A stretch of 20,000 nt of DNA, taken from assembly GCF_029848115.1 (NCBI RefSeq), contig NZ_JARVXG010000032.1, positions 1 to 20,000 of the forward strand, written 5' to 3'. Numbering within the stretch: the first letter of the stretch is position 1; every line of letters begins with the position of its first letter. This document shows positions 1 through 20,000 of the stretch, piece by piece. The position numbers were made by a program, and so were the translations under genes. The stretch comes from Methanobacterium formicicum (GTDB lineage: Archaea > Methanobacteriota > Methanobacteria > Methanobacteriales > Methanobacteriaceae). The notes below the pieces were generated by a model. It saw only the letters and a list, made by a program, of their open reading frames with translations. It searched no databases and was not told where the DNA came from.

Positions 1-16
1 AAAAACCCTCAAGTTT

Positions 17-63
17 TTGACAGTGTCAACTCCACTTATTTCATTACTTAAACCGCAAGTAAT
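17..63. promoter_or_regulatory. Two short inverted repeats at the left edge
   Basis: TTGACA-G-TGTCAA at 17-29 is a perfect 13-base interrupted palindrome. ATTACTT (43-49) and AAGTAAT (57-63) form a 7-bp stem around a 7-base loop. A run of seven T follows at 104-110. The second stem plus the T run could end transcription of a gene to the left of the window, and the first could be a protein binding site. Neither role can be decided here, because the left neighbour is not visible. Confidence 0.25.
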
Positions 64-217
64 CCTTTAAATGATTCCAGTGGAAAAAACTGAAAAATTT
101 GGGTTTTTTTGATAAACATAACTATTATATGGTTAATTTGGGAAAGTAATTAAATTAGAAATTTTTGTAATATATTTTATTAATCACAATTCTAAATTAA
201 ATTAGGGGGATTAAATT

Positions 218-703
218 TTGGTAATTGCAAAATGCAGAGAATGTGAAAAAGAATATCAGTTGAACTCAAGTGATAATCTTGGAGATTTTCAGTGTGAATG
301 TGGTGGGGAATTAGATTATGTTGATGATTTCGAAGTTAAAAATGAGAATTCAATAAAAATGAAAAGGATTCATTGGAATACTTTAATATTAGGAATTATT
401 GTAACAGCATTTCTTGGTTTTTTATTGGGTTTAATTGGAATAATAATAGCAACATTATGTGTTGGTTACTCCGTTGACAAAAATTACAAGAATGGTGCTG
501 TTCATGGAGCATTAGCCGGATTCATCGGTGGGTTCATAGCAGTCAACATTGGCAATGTCATAAATATTATTTTACCAAGCAATACCAATACAGAATTTGG
601 TCTTCTTTTGATAACCGGAACATTGATTGGTATTACTATATATGGATTTACTGGTGCCATTTGTGGAGCTATCGGAGCCTTTATAAAACAAAAAAGAAGT
701 TAA
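218..703 (+). CDS. Small zinc-ribbon membrane protein (DUF5518-like)
   Basis: The protein has 161 residues. The N-terminus carries a compact zinc-ribbon pattern (C6-x2-C9 and C26-x-C28-G-G), followed by an acidic linker and then about three hydrophobic segments near residues 54-84, 94-118 and 128-156. These are rich in Gly/Ala/Ile, with the HGALAGFIGG pattern seen in small archaeal membrane proteins of the DUF5518 type; this family call is from memory. The start is TTG at 218, supported by AGGGGG at 204-209 with an 8-base gap; the first in-frame ATG lies deep inside the protein. TATA-like sequence at 168-177 could give a short leader. The gene is more AT-rich than the metabolic genes further right and is convergent with the hydrolase that follows. 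The function is unknown. A membrane-attached metal or nucleic-acid sensing role would be a guess. Confidence 0.7.
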   Translation: MVIAKCRECEKEYQLNSSDNLGDFQCECGGELDYVDDFEVKNENSIKMKRIHWNTLILGIIVTAFLGFLLGLIGIIIATLCVGYSVDKNYKNGAVHGALAGFIGGFIAVNIGNVINIILPSNTNTEFGLLLITGTLIGITIYGFTGAICGAIGAFIKQKRS

Positions 704-716
704 AACTTTTAAATAC

Positions 717-736
717 TACTTATTTTTTAGTAAGTT
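717..736. terminator. Weak hairpin with T-rich loop between convergent genes
   Basis: ACTTA (718-722) pairs with TAAGT (731-735). A T-G and a T-A pair can extend the stem, leaving a TTTT loop. It lies in the 62-base gap between two convergent genes, where transcripts from both sides must stop. The T-rich stretch 723-728 could serve the plus-strand transcript. The stem is short, so the call is tentative. Confidence 0.3.
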
Positions 737-765
737 TCAGTTATATGGATAAACATTGAAAATTT

Positions 766-1605
<840 letters not shown>

Positions 1606-1643
1606 GGTTTAAATCCTACATTATCTTCATAATCCATTTCATA

Positions 1644-1687
1644 ACCTACTAATTTCCCCATATAACTTCATTATACCCACTAATTTC
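1644..1687. repeat. Imperfect direct repeat, 13 bases, 31-base spacing
   Basis: ACCTACTAATTTC (1644-1656) and ACCCACTAATTTC (1675-1687) differ at one base. They sit in the 92-base gap between the symporter and the hydrolase genes, on either side of TATA-like sequence. The 31-base spacing is about three helical turns, which would suit a dimeric regulator, but chance similarity in AT-rich DNA is possible. Confidence 0.3.
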
Positions 1688-1697
1688 ATTTATTCTA

Positions 1698-3311
<1,614 letters not shown>

Positions 3312-3381
3312 TTAATCACAACCTATCCTCTTACAACAATTTTATCATTATTATTAATGATTATTCAATTTCTGGCGACCC

Positions 3382-3389
3382 TATATAAA
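3382..3389 (-). promoter_or_regulatory. TATA box of the symporter gene
   Basis: Read on the minus strand this is TTTATATA, preceded by AAAG, a good match to the archaeal box A with a BRE-like element. Initiation about 25 bases downstream (near 3357) would leave a leader of about 45 bases before the GTG start. The 291-base divergent gap 3312-3602 otherwise holds only AT-rich sequence; no clear box was identified for the plus-strand gene. Confidence 0.5.
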
Positions 3390-3463
3390 CTTTGACTTGT
3401 GGAGGCCAGTTAATATTAATCCAGTTAAATTTATCATATAAATTAAGATTTAAATCCAGAAAC

Positions 3464-3506
<43 letters not shown>

Positions 3507-3602
3507 TCCCATTAATACCCTATAGATAGAAGTTAAAATAGATAGGATTAAATCAACTTTAGATTAATGAATTAATAGAATTGGAAAAGGAAAGTGAAAT
3601 AA

Positions 3603-4439
<837 letters not shown>

Positions 4440-4464
4440 CCAATGTTATAGGTTAGGAATATTG

Positions 4465-4517
4465 CTAAGTGAATATTTATTATTATATCTAAGTGCGAAT
4501 GAGGGCTTTCGAGAAAG
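4465..4517 (+). promoter_or_regulatory. Probable promoter/operator of the paaK-like gene
   Basis: A TATA-like stretch (about 4479-4488, TATTATTATAT type) is flanked by a direct repeat CTAAGTG at 4465-4471 and 4489-4495. Initiation about 25 bases downstream would fall near 4510, inside the interrupted palindrome CTTTC-GA-GAAAG (4506-4517). A GGTGGG ribosome binding site follows at 4549-4554. The arrangement would suit repression by a regulator bound over the box or the start site. The assignment is inferred from position only. Confidence 0.4.
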
Positions 4518-4546
4518 GGATTTAACCAATAATCTAAAATATTTGG

Positions 4547-5871
<1,325 letters not shown>

Positions 5872-5932
5872 TGAAATTCATTGTCAGATGAAAAGTACTG
5901 TAGTTGGGAATTATCTCAAACACGAAAGTTAA

Positions 5933-6377
<445 letters not shown>

Positions 6378-6396
6378 TCTAACCGTATCTTCCCTA

Positions 6397-6403
6397 TTTT
6401 TTT
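6397..6403 (+). terminator. Oligo-T terminator after the ACT gene
   Basis: A run of seven T begins 19 bases after the stop codon, with further T-rich sequence (TTTTC) behind it. Oligo-T tracts without a strong hairpin are the usual intrinsic terminators in methanogens. The position in a convergent gap supports the call. Confidence 0.5.
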
Positions 6404-6448
6404 AATTTTCTGATTATTTAAGCACATTGAATATAAAAATTGAATTTT

Positions 6449-6458
6449 AAAAAAAAAA
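6449..6458 (-). terminator. Oligo-T terminator after iorB
   Basis: Ten A on the plus strand form a T10 tract on the minus strand, starting immediately after the iorB stop codon and followed by another TTTT-rich stretch. This fits an archaeal intrinsic terminator for the iorAB transcript. Confidence 0.55.
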
Positions 6459-8956
<2,498 letters not shown>

Positions 8957-8977
8957 GTGACAATTAAATTCATAATT

Positions 8978-9016
8978 TTATTAATCAGACTAGATTATTA
9001 ATCAGACTAAAATATA
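8978..9016 (-). promoter_or_regulatory. iorAB promoter with perfect direct-repeat operator candidate
   Basis: TTATTAATCAGACTA occurs twice, at 8978-8992 and 8995-9009, perfect over 15 bases with a 17-base period. On the minus strand the box TATATTTT (9016 to 9009), preceded by CCAAAGC, lies directly upstream. Initiation about 25 bases further would fall near 8986-8990, so the repeats fill the space between box and start site, a typical repressor position. A second possible box, CTATATAC, lies at 9035-9040. The rest of the 224-base gap 8936-9159 is AT-rich with no gene. Confidence 0.5.
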
Positions 9017-9159
9017 GCTTTGGATATTTTTAGTATATAGATTTAGATATTTAGGGTTAGTTATTTGAAAATTTATGGGGACCCTTGAAAAGATTTATTT
9101 CCCAGGTTTATTCTCTTTTTTTATAGATTGTAAATGGAATATTCCTACATAATACATTC

Positions 9160-11277
9160 TTACAAATAAGATCCCAGCAACCCTTTATAGGTGGAGCTAT
9201 TAGAAGGTATAACTGGCAGTAACAGGGATGATTGGTGTTCCAAGTCGTGATAAATGGTCTGATTTGCTATCTGCTGCTGTGTGTCTGTGGCAATGGGATT
9301 ACCAGTGTTGGGGTTGGGGTGCAGTATAGGGTAAGCACTGGAAGATATTTCCAGGCGGATTTTATGACCAGGGAGGAACACATGTCCCATATCATAAAGT
9401 TCAATTCGGTATTTTTCAATTTTACCTGGTTCTAATAGGATTTCCTGGTCAAATCCCTGTCTGAATCTGGCTCTAATGGATCCCCCTGATTCAAAGTTAC
9501 CCAGGTTTATGGTGGTTCCATTGGGATATACATCCATGATTCTGGCCACGAAATCCGTGTCCCGGGCAGTGCTGGCTGCATACAATTCTACGGTCACTGG
9601 ACCCAATATCATGACTGGTTCCTCCAGTGCAGTGGTGGTGTAAACCAGGACATCAGAACGGTTTTCAGTGCTGATGGAGTTGATAGCATAACCCCCGGAT
9701 GTAACTGGTCGGGGGTTGGCCGGATCATAGGTGTAACCATCGGAATTAGCTGTCAAGTTGGTACTGTAAGTTGAATTTACCGCACTGGAATTTAGGGAGG
9801 CATTGGTGGAGGTTAGGTTCCATTGCAGGAAACCATTACCATTTAAGGTGTTGGCCTGCCCTCGGCTGTTAAGGTAGAGGGGAGTTATTTTCATGTCCTC
9901 TGGAGGATAAGTGGTGAGGTTTATCCATTTACTCAAACCAGTGATGTAGACTGTTGCTCGAGGTAGATTTAACGGTCCATTTAAAGTACTGGAGGTGTTA
10001 GTGATATTAATATTGGAAATAGTAGTGTTATTATTGGAAGGAATAGTGTTGGAGGAGCTGGAGTTAGAATTATTAACTGTGGACTGAGGGGAGTCAGTTG
10101 AATTTTTAAGGTAGTAATTGAAAAATGCCAGTTGAGTGGCCAGTAAATCTTTCGGGGTTCCAGGAACCTGCAGATCTCCTACTGGAGATACTTGTTCCTC
10201 TGTTTCAAAGGTTCCCTCGTGTGTCCAGGGCCCTATGATCAGGTACTGGTCACTGGGTGTGGAATTCTTTTTAAGACCATTCCAGTAGAAGAGTGCTCCG
10301 GGCTGGTTAACATCGAACCAACCAGTGGTAGTCAGGACAGGGATGTTGATACCTGCAAAATCTTGGTCTGTGAACTGGATCCGCTTCCAGTAATCATCCC
10401 GGGTCTGATGTTCCAGGAACTGGCGGTAGAGAGCAACCTGTGTTCCGGTCAGCTCATCTGCCGTTGAAAGTGGCCGATGATTGAATATGGAAGTCCAGTT
10501 AAGGTTTTGAGTATTGGAATCAGAAACTCGGCCGTTGTTGACCAGTGTCCAGGGGAGAGCCCATCCCATATAGAAAACTCCCCCAATGGAGGGTACTTCT
10601 TCCATGTATCTGCCCGTGGCTGCGGTGGGTGCGATGCATACCAGGTGTGGTGGTTTTTCCCGGGCAGCCAACCACTGGTCAGTTCCCATATAATCAAAAC
10701 CCATCATACCTACTCGTCCGTTGGACCAGGACTGGTTGGCCGCCCATTCAATAGAATCGTAACCATCCTGTCCTTCCTGGAACAGGAACCCGAAATCCCC
10801 TGGAGAGTCACCTTTACCCCGCACATCCTGCACCATGAATACATAGCCCTGTCGGGCGAAATACTCTCCCATACCAGTGTAGTTCATTTGAGGGTTGCTG
10901 CGACCGTAGGGTGTTCGAATCATGATAACTGGATATTGGCCCTCCTCAGTGGGCATCCAGATATCAGAAACCAGTTGCACACCATCACGCAGGGGTGTTT
11001 TTTGTCCTAAAACTGTTTCAACCGAATAATTAGTGGATTTGGTGTTATTTTTTGGAGTCTGGTTGGAGTTACTCGAGAGATTGGTGGTGTTAGAAATTTC
11101 GGAAGTGTTTTGCACGGGGTCTACAGGAGGAATACTGGAGTCCTGTTGTTGGTTTAAAAAAGAACCCGCATCTTCCAATATAGAGGTTTCATTATCCGCC
11201 AGCAAAACTATCCCTGATAAAACACCCAGAAAGGCCAGAAATGTTACAATAACCACTGCAAATGAAGTTTCTTTCAT
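9160..11277 (-). CDS. Secreted CocE/NonD (S15-like) hydrolase lacking the nucleophile Ser
   Basis: The protein has 705 residues. A hydrophobic segment at about 6-26 looks like a signal peptide or anchor and is followed by a Ser/Thr/Asn-rich spacer to about 85. The alpha/beta-hydrolase domain shows RTPYGRS (oxyanion Tyr124), DVRGKGDSPG (151-160), the elbow MGFDYMG, GWFD (Asp322) and GPWTH (His353). The C-terminal part resembles the beta-sandwich domain of X-Pro dipeptidyl-peptidase/CocE proteins. The elbow normally reads G-x-S-Y-x-G, but here the Ser is Asp195 (codon GAT, 10693-10695), while the triad Asp and His remain. A low-complexity Asn/Ser insert lies near 402-433, and there are more than 25 N-x-S/T sequons, fitting a glycosylated surface protein. 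The start at 11277 has GAGGGGG just upstream; the in-frame ATG at 11298 has no such site. The substrate is unknown, and the protein may be inactive or use an altered mechanism. Confidence 0.85.
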   Translation of the reverse strand: MKETSFAVVIVTFLAFLGVLSGIVLLADNETSILEDAGSFLNQQQDSSIPPVDPVQNTSEISNTTNLSSNSNQTPKNNTKSTNYSVETVLGQKTPLRDGVQLVSDIWMPTEEGQYPVIMIRTPYGRSNPQMNYTGMGEYFARQGYVFMVQDVRGKGDSPGDFGFLFQEGQDGYDSIEWAANQSWSNGRVGMMGFDYMGTDQWLAAREKPPHLVCIAPTAATGRYMEEVPSIGGVFYMGWALPWTLVNNGRVSDSNTQNLNWTSIFNHRPLSTADELTGTQVALYRQFLEHQTRDDYWKRIQFTDQDFAGINIPVLTTTGWFDVNQPGALFYWNGLKKNSTPSDQYLIIGPWTHEGTFETEEQVSPVGDLQVPGTPKDLLATQLAFFNYYLKNSTDSPQSTVNNSNSSSSNTIPSNNNTTISNINITNTSSTLNGPLNLPRATVYITGLSKWINLTTYPPEDMKITPLYLNSRGQANTLNGNGFLQWNLTSTNASLNSSAVNSTYSTNLTANSDGYTYDPANPRPVTSGGYAINSISTENRSDVLVYTTTALEEPVMILGPVTVELYAASTARDTDFVARIMDVYPNGTTINLGNFESGGSIRARFRQGFDQEILLEPGKIEKYRIELYDMGHVFLPGHKIRLEISSSAYPILHPNPNTGNPIATDTQQQIANQTIYHDLEHQSSLLLPVIPSNSSTYKGLLGSYL

Positions 11278-11332
11278 GGTCCCCCTCACTATTGGCATTA
11301 GAAAAGTTCAGTATAAGTTTACTAATAGAAGA

Positions 11333-11340
11333 TTATTTAA
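11333..11340. promoter_or_regulatory. Possible shared TATA element of divergent genes
   Basis: TTATTTAA lies about 28 bases before the plus-strand ATG at 11364, a distance expected for a leaderless transcript; that start has no ribosome binding site. Read on the minus strand as TTAAATAA it would place initiation near 11308, before the secreted hydrolase. Use in both directions is inferred from spacing only. Confidence 0.3.
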
Positions 11341-11363
11341 GGATTTTATTATAATTAACCCTG

Positions 11364-11921
11364 ATGAGGAAAATTAAAATCCAGGATATTGAGGTTAACT
11401 ATCATGTATTCCACCGGAAAGTGAAATATGCCCGTTTGGAAATTAAAAATGGGGAACTTAACCTTATATTGCCGCCCGGGGTGAATGATTACCAGGAACT
11501 GGTGGATAAACATGAGAAATGGATTTATCAAAAAATTTCACGAATCAGAAGGTTAAGAAGTGAATCTCAAAAAAGGAAGCTGGATTTTAGTAGGAGTAGA
11601 GAAGACTTTCGAGACATGGTCACGGCCTTGGTGGATGAAATATCTTGTGAAATGGGTTTGAAGGTTAACCAGGTAACTCTGCGGCGGATGAAAACCCGCT
11701 GGGGAAGCTGTAGTAACCAGGCCAACATAAATATAAACACCCGCCTGAGATACCTACCAAAAAACCTTATCCGATACGTGGTGCACCATGAAATCTGTCA
11801 CCTGAAGGTCAGAAACCACAGCAAAGAGTACTGGGATCTGGTGGCTGCAACTTACACCAACCACCCCCAATTGGAAGATGAACTGGCTATTTACTGGTTT
11901 TTAGTGAAGGATTTGGATTGA
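11364..11921 (+). CDS. YgjP-like zinc metallopeptidase domain protein
   Basis: The 185-residue protein belongs to the YgjP/DUF45 (PF01863) group of small predicted metallopeptidases. The signature is clear: RWGSCS (112-117), the LRYLPKNLI stretch, the zinc site H142-E143-x-x-H146 in HHEICH, and the third ligand His152 in RNHSKEYW. The N-terminal half (1-95) contains the beta strands and charged helix usual for the family, including LPPGV. No signal peptide is present, so it is probably cytoplasmic. Relatives often accompany type I restriction genes, but none is present here. The biological substrate is not known for the family. The ATG at 11364 has no ribosome binding site, so the mRNA may be leaderless. 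It is followed by a 243-base gap (11922-12164) that is AT-rich and shows no gene. Confidence 0.88.
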   Translation: MRKIKIQDIEVNYHVFHRKVKYARLEIKNGELNLILPPGVNDYQELVDKHEKWIYQKISRIRRLRSESQKRKLDFSRSREDFRDMVTALVDEISCEMGLKVNQVTLRRMKTRWGSCSNQANININTRLRYLPKNLIRYVVHHEICHLKVRNHSKEYWDLVAATYTNHPQLEDELAIYWFLVKDLD

Positions 11922-12163
11922 TAATCCCTAAAAAGGTTCACTCATGAATTCCAATTTTGGTGGACTATATTTCTTCATGGTATAATATTTTTTATAGGAA
12001 TAGCACCTAATATCTATTGATTCTATTTTAACTCTCAATCGCCATTGGAGTTTATAGAATGGATCTTTAAACTGAGTTTGAAAAATCTAAAAAAACCAGT
12101 TAACTAACTAATAATGTTTTTTAAAAGTTTAAACCAATTAACAAAATCATTAAATGCTTAAAT

Positions 12164-13685
<1,522 letters not shown>

Positions 13686-13747
13686 AAAGAGGATGGTAAC
13701 GTCAATACTCAGGTAATCCCTTTTATCATCATAACTTCAGAACAAAC

Positions 13748-13754
13748 TATAAAA
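13748..13754 (+). promoter_or_regulatory. TATA box of the trmJ-like gene
   Basis: TATAAAA preceded by AAAC lies 34 bases before the ATG at 13782. Initiation about 25 bases downstream would leave a leader of only a few bases, although AGGAT at 13774-13778 could also act as a ribosome binding site. Confidence 0.4.
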
Positions 13755-13781
13755 CTAAAAAAAGGATTTGAACAGGATAAC

Positions 13782-14474
<693 letters not shown>

Positions 14475-14483
14475 TAAATAGTA

Positions 14484-14552
14484 AAGTGGAGGATTATTAA
14501 GTAGATTAATTGAAACTTTGTAAATAAAAACTTTGTAAATAATAATCCACTT
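14484..14552. repeat. Tandem 15-bp duplication enclosed by an inverted repeat
   Basis: AAACTTTGTAAATAA occurs twice head to tail, at 14513-14527 and 14528-14542, with no mismatch. Inverted arms surround it: AAGTGG...ATTATT at 14484-14498 (with a 3-base bulge AGG) and AATAATCCACTT at 14541-14552, whose first two bases overlap the second repeat. The structure lies 10-78 bases after the trmJ-like gene, in the 180-base gap before dcd, and could fold as a stem with a 42-base AT-rich loop in RNA. Confidence 0.6.
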
Positions 14553-14654
14553 AAAAGCATCGTAAATAAAATTTAAGAATAATGTACAGATTGGATTTAT
14601 CCCCAAAACAACTAATAATTAAATAACTAACTAAAAAGGGAGAATAAGGATAAA

Positions 14655-15263
<609 letters not shown>

Positions 15264-15385
15264 ATTAAAGGGATTGAAGTTGCTTTAAATGGTTTAGGTT
15301 ACTTTGATTAAATGAATTAAAGTTTGCTTTATGGATTATCCGGGTATACTGTATCTTTTTGCCGGGAATAAACCCTACAATTTAA

Positions 15386-15395
15386 TTTTATAATA
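15386..15395 (+). promoter_or_regulatory. TATA-like element before glyS
   Basis: TTTTATAATA lies about 42 bases before the glyS ATG. Initiation near 15415 would leave a leader of about 20 bases that includes the ribosome binding site GAGAGGAT (15421-15428). No T-box-like or other leader structure was seen, as expected in archaea. Confidence 0.4.
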
Positions 15396-15432
15396 TTATT
15401 CACTACTAAAGATGAATCATGAGAGGATATAA

Positions 15433-17154
<1,722 letters not shown>

Positions 17155-17196
17155 ACCCATATTTTATTAGTGACAATAAATATGTCCTAAAAACAC

Positions 17197-17219
17197 TTTT
17201 TTTTATTCATATTTTTTTT
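17197..17219 (+). terminator. T-rich terminator after glyS
   Basis: Two runs of eight T (17197-17204 and 17212-17219) lie 42-65 bases after the glyS stop codon. Successive oligo-T tracts are the usual intrinsic terminator in methanogens. Confidence 0.6.
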
Positions 17220-17248
17220 ATTTTCAATAGGTTTTTATTTTCAATAGG
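17215..17248. repeat. Perfect tandem 17-bp duplication
   Basis: TTTTTATTTTCAATAGG is present twice head to tail (17215-17231 and 17232-17248) without mismatch, overlapping the second T run after glyS. It probably arose by slippage and adds a second copy of the T-rich termination sequence. Confidence 0.65.
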
Positions 17249-17277
17249 GAAATTTTAATGGGGAAAACTTAATCTTC

Positions 17278-17424
17278 TTATGACAATGCTTCCAGTTCGT
17301 CTTTAGGGATCATCTGGGCAATTTTCAGTTAGTTGGGCAGCGAACCAGTTTTATATCGTGTTTTTTTGGCTATGGCCTTCAAAACCTTTAATGTAGCCGT
17401 TTTGACCATTTCTTCCATATCCAC
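17278..17424 (-). pseudogene. Small reading frame interrupted by one in-frame TAA
   Basis: On the minus strand, GTG at 17424 (or ATG at 17418) opens a frame of 31 codons ending PN, then TAA at 17331-17329. The same frame then continues for 16 codons (LKIAQMIPKDELEALS) to a second TAA at 17280-17278. Both halves look like real protein: helical, Lys/Glu-rich, with codon use like neighbouring genes. A single change of CAA to TAA would explain the interruption. AGAAGG lies at 17432-17437, seven bases before the GTG. It is not recognised as any family. Either it is a decayed small gene or the first 31 codons alone are expressed. This frame, the terminator, the duplication and the promoter of the next gene account for what can be seen in the 458-base gap 17155-17612. 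Confidence 0.4.
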
Positions 17425-17533
17425 AGTTACGCCTTCTTAAGAGAAAGGAAATTATGGAATTATCCATTTACATAGTACTTATATGTTCGAAGTTCTTAAT
17501 TAATTTTAGAATAAAAAATGGTGATTTTAGACA

Positions 17534-17543
17534 TAATATATAT
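17534..17543 (+). promoter_or_regulatory. TATA box of the TatD-related gene
   Basis: TAATATATAT lies about 75 bases before the ATG at 17613. Initiation near 17565 would give a leader of about 50 bases that contains the ribosome binding site GGAGATGA (17601-17608). Confidence 0.45.
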
Positions 17544-17612
17544 GGATAGTTTTCATTAAACTTTAAAAAAACAGTTAACCATTCAAGGTAGAAATTTTAT
17601 GGAGATGAATTT

Positions 17613-18380
<768 letters not shown>

Positions 18381-18497
18381 GGATAAAAATCAGCATCTCA
18401 TTGATGGAATCAAAGCAAATCAAGGTACTAATTCTAAAAAAAGATTAAAACAGACTTAAAGTTAAAAATAAGGGTTTTAAATTTAGAAAAATATTAA

Positions 18498-19295
<798 letters not shown>

Positions 19296-19327
19296 GTACT
19301 CTCCAGTCAGTTAAAAATTAAAAATTT

Positions 19328-20000
<673 letters not shown>

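Noticed and set aside
10477..11010. Plus-strand open frame of 177 codons opposite the secreted hydrolase
   Set aside because: It is antisense to a well-supported gene, has no family motif, and is explained by the base composition of the opposite strand.
14583..14588. TGTACA, the hexamer recognised by the regulator TrpY
   Set aside because: A single copy before a gene with no link to tryptophan; one hexamer is expected by chance, and no paired copy is nearby.

Overview
The window looks like chromosomal DNA of a hydrogenotrophic methanogen of the order Methanobacteriales, most likely Methanobacterium or a close relative. The evidence is an AT-rich genome with archaeal TATA boxes and GGAG/GGTG-type ribosome binding sites, a thiol:fumarate reductase subunit B (an enzyme that uses coenzymes M and B), archaeal-type IorA/IorB, an archaeal alpha2 glycyl-tRNA synthetase, an archaeal TrmJ-like methyltransferase and MinD-type ATPases. 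From memory, the order paaK-like / ACT / iorBA / tfrB / dcd resembles the corresponding region of Methanothermobacter. No tRNA, rRNA, insertion sequence, CRISPR array or phage gene was seen.

Layout. 1-3.4 kb: a small zinc-ribbon membrane protein (+), then on the minus strand a sodium:solute symporter followed by a metallo-beta-lactamase-fold hydrolase. 3.6-4.4 kb: a membrane-anchored, PsbP-like protein (+). 4.5-8.9 kb: an arylacetate/aromatic amino acid module made of two convergent units, a PaaK-like CoA ligase plus a double-ACT protein (+) facing iorA-iorB (-), whose reading frames overlap by four bases. 9.1-11.3 kb: a large secreted, Asn/Ser/Thr-rich CocE/NonD (S15-like) hydrolase (-). 11.36-17.2 kb, all plus strand: a YgjP-like metallopeptidase, tfrB, a TrmJ-like tRNA methyltransferase, dcd and glyS. 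17.2-17.6 kb: an intergenic stretch with T-rich terminators, a tandem duplication and a small broken reading frame. 17.6-20 kb: a TatD-related hydrolase (+) facing two tandem minD-type genes (-), the upstream one cut by the window edge.

How the genes fit together. The ligase activates arylacetates to aryl-CoA. IorAB run in reverse can carboxylate these to arylpyruvates for aromatic amino acid synthesis, or run forward in degradation. The ACT protein is a plausible amino acid sensor for this branch. The other genes are mostly housekeeping.

The points that most deserve a second look are two substitutions at catalytic sites and a set of short perfect repeats. The secreted CocE-like protein has Asp where the family has its nucleophilic Ser. 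The complete MinD paralogue has Arg in place of the P-loop Lys. Short perfect direct repeats occur in three intergenic regions, one of them placed like an operator at the iorA promoter.
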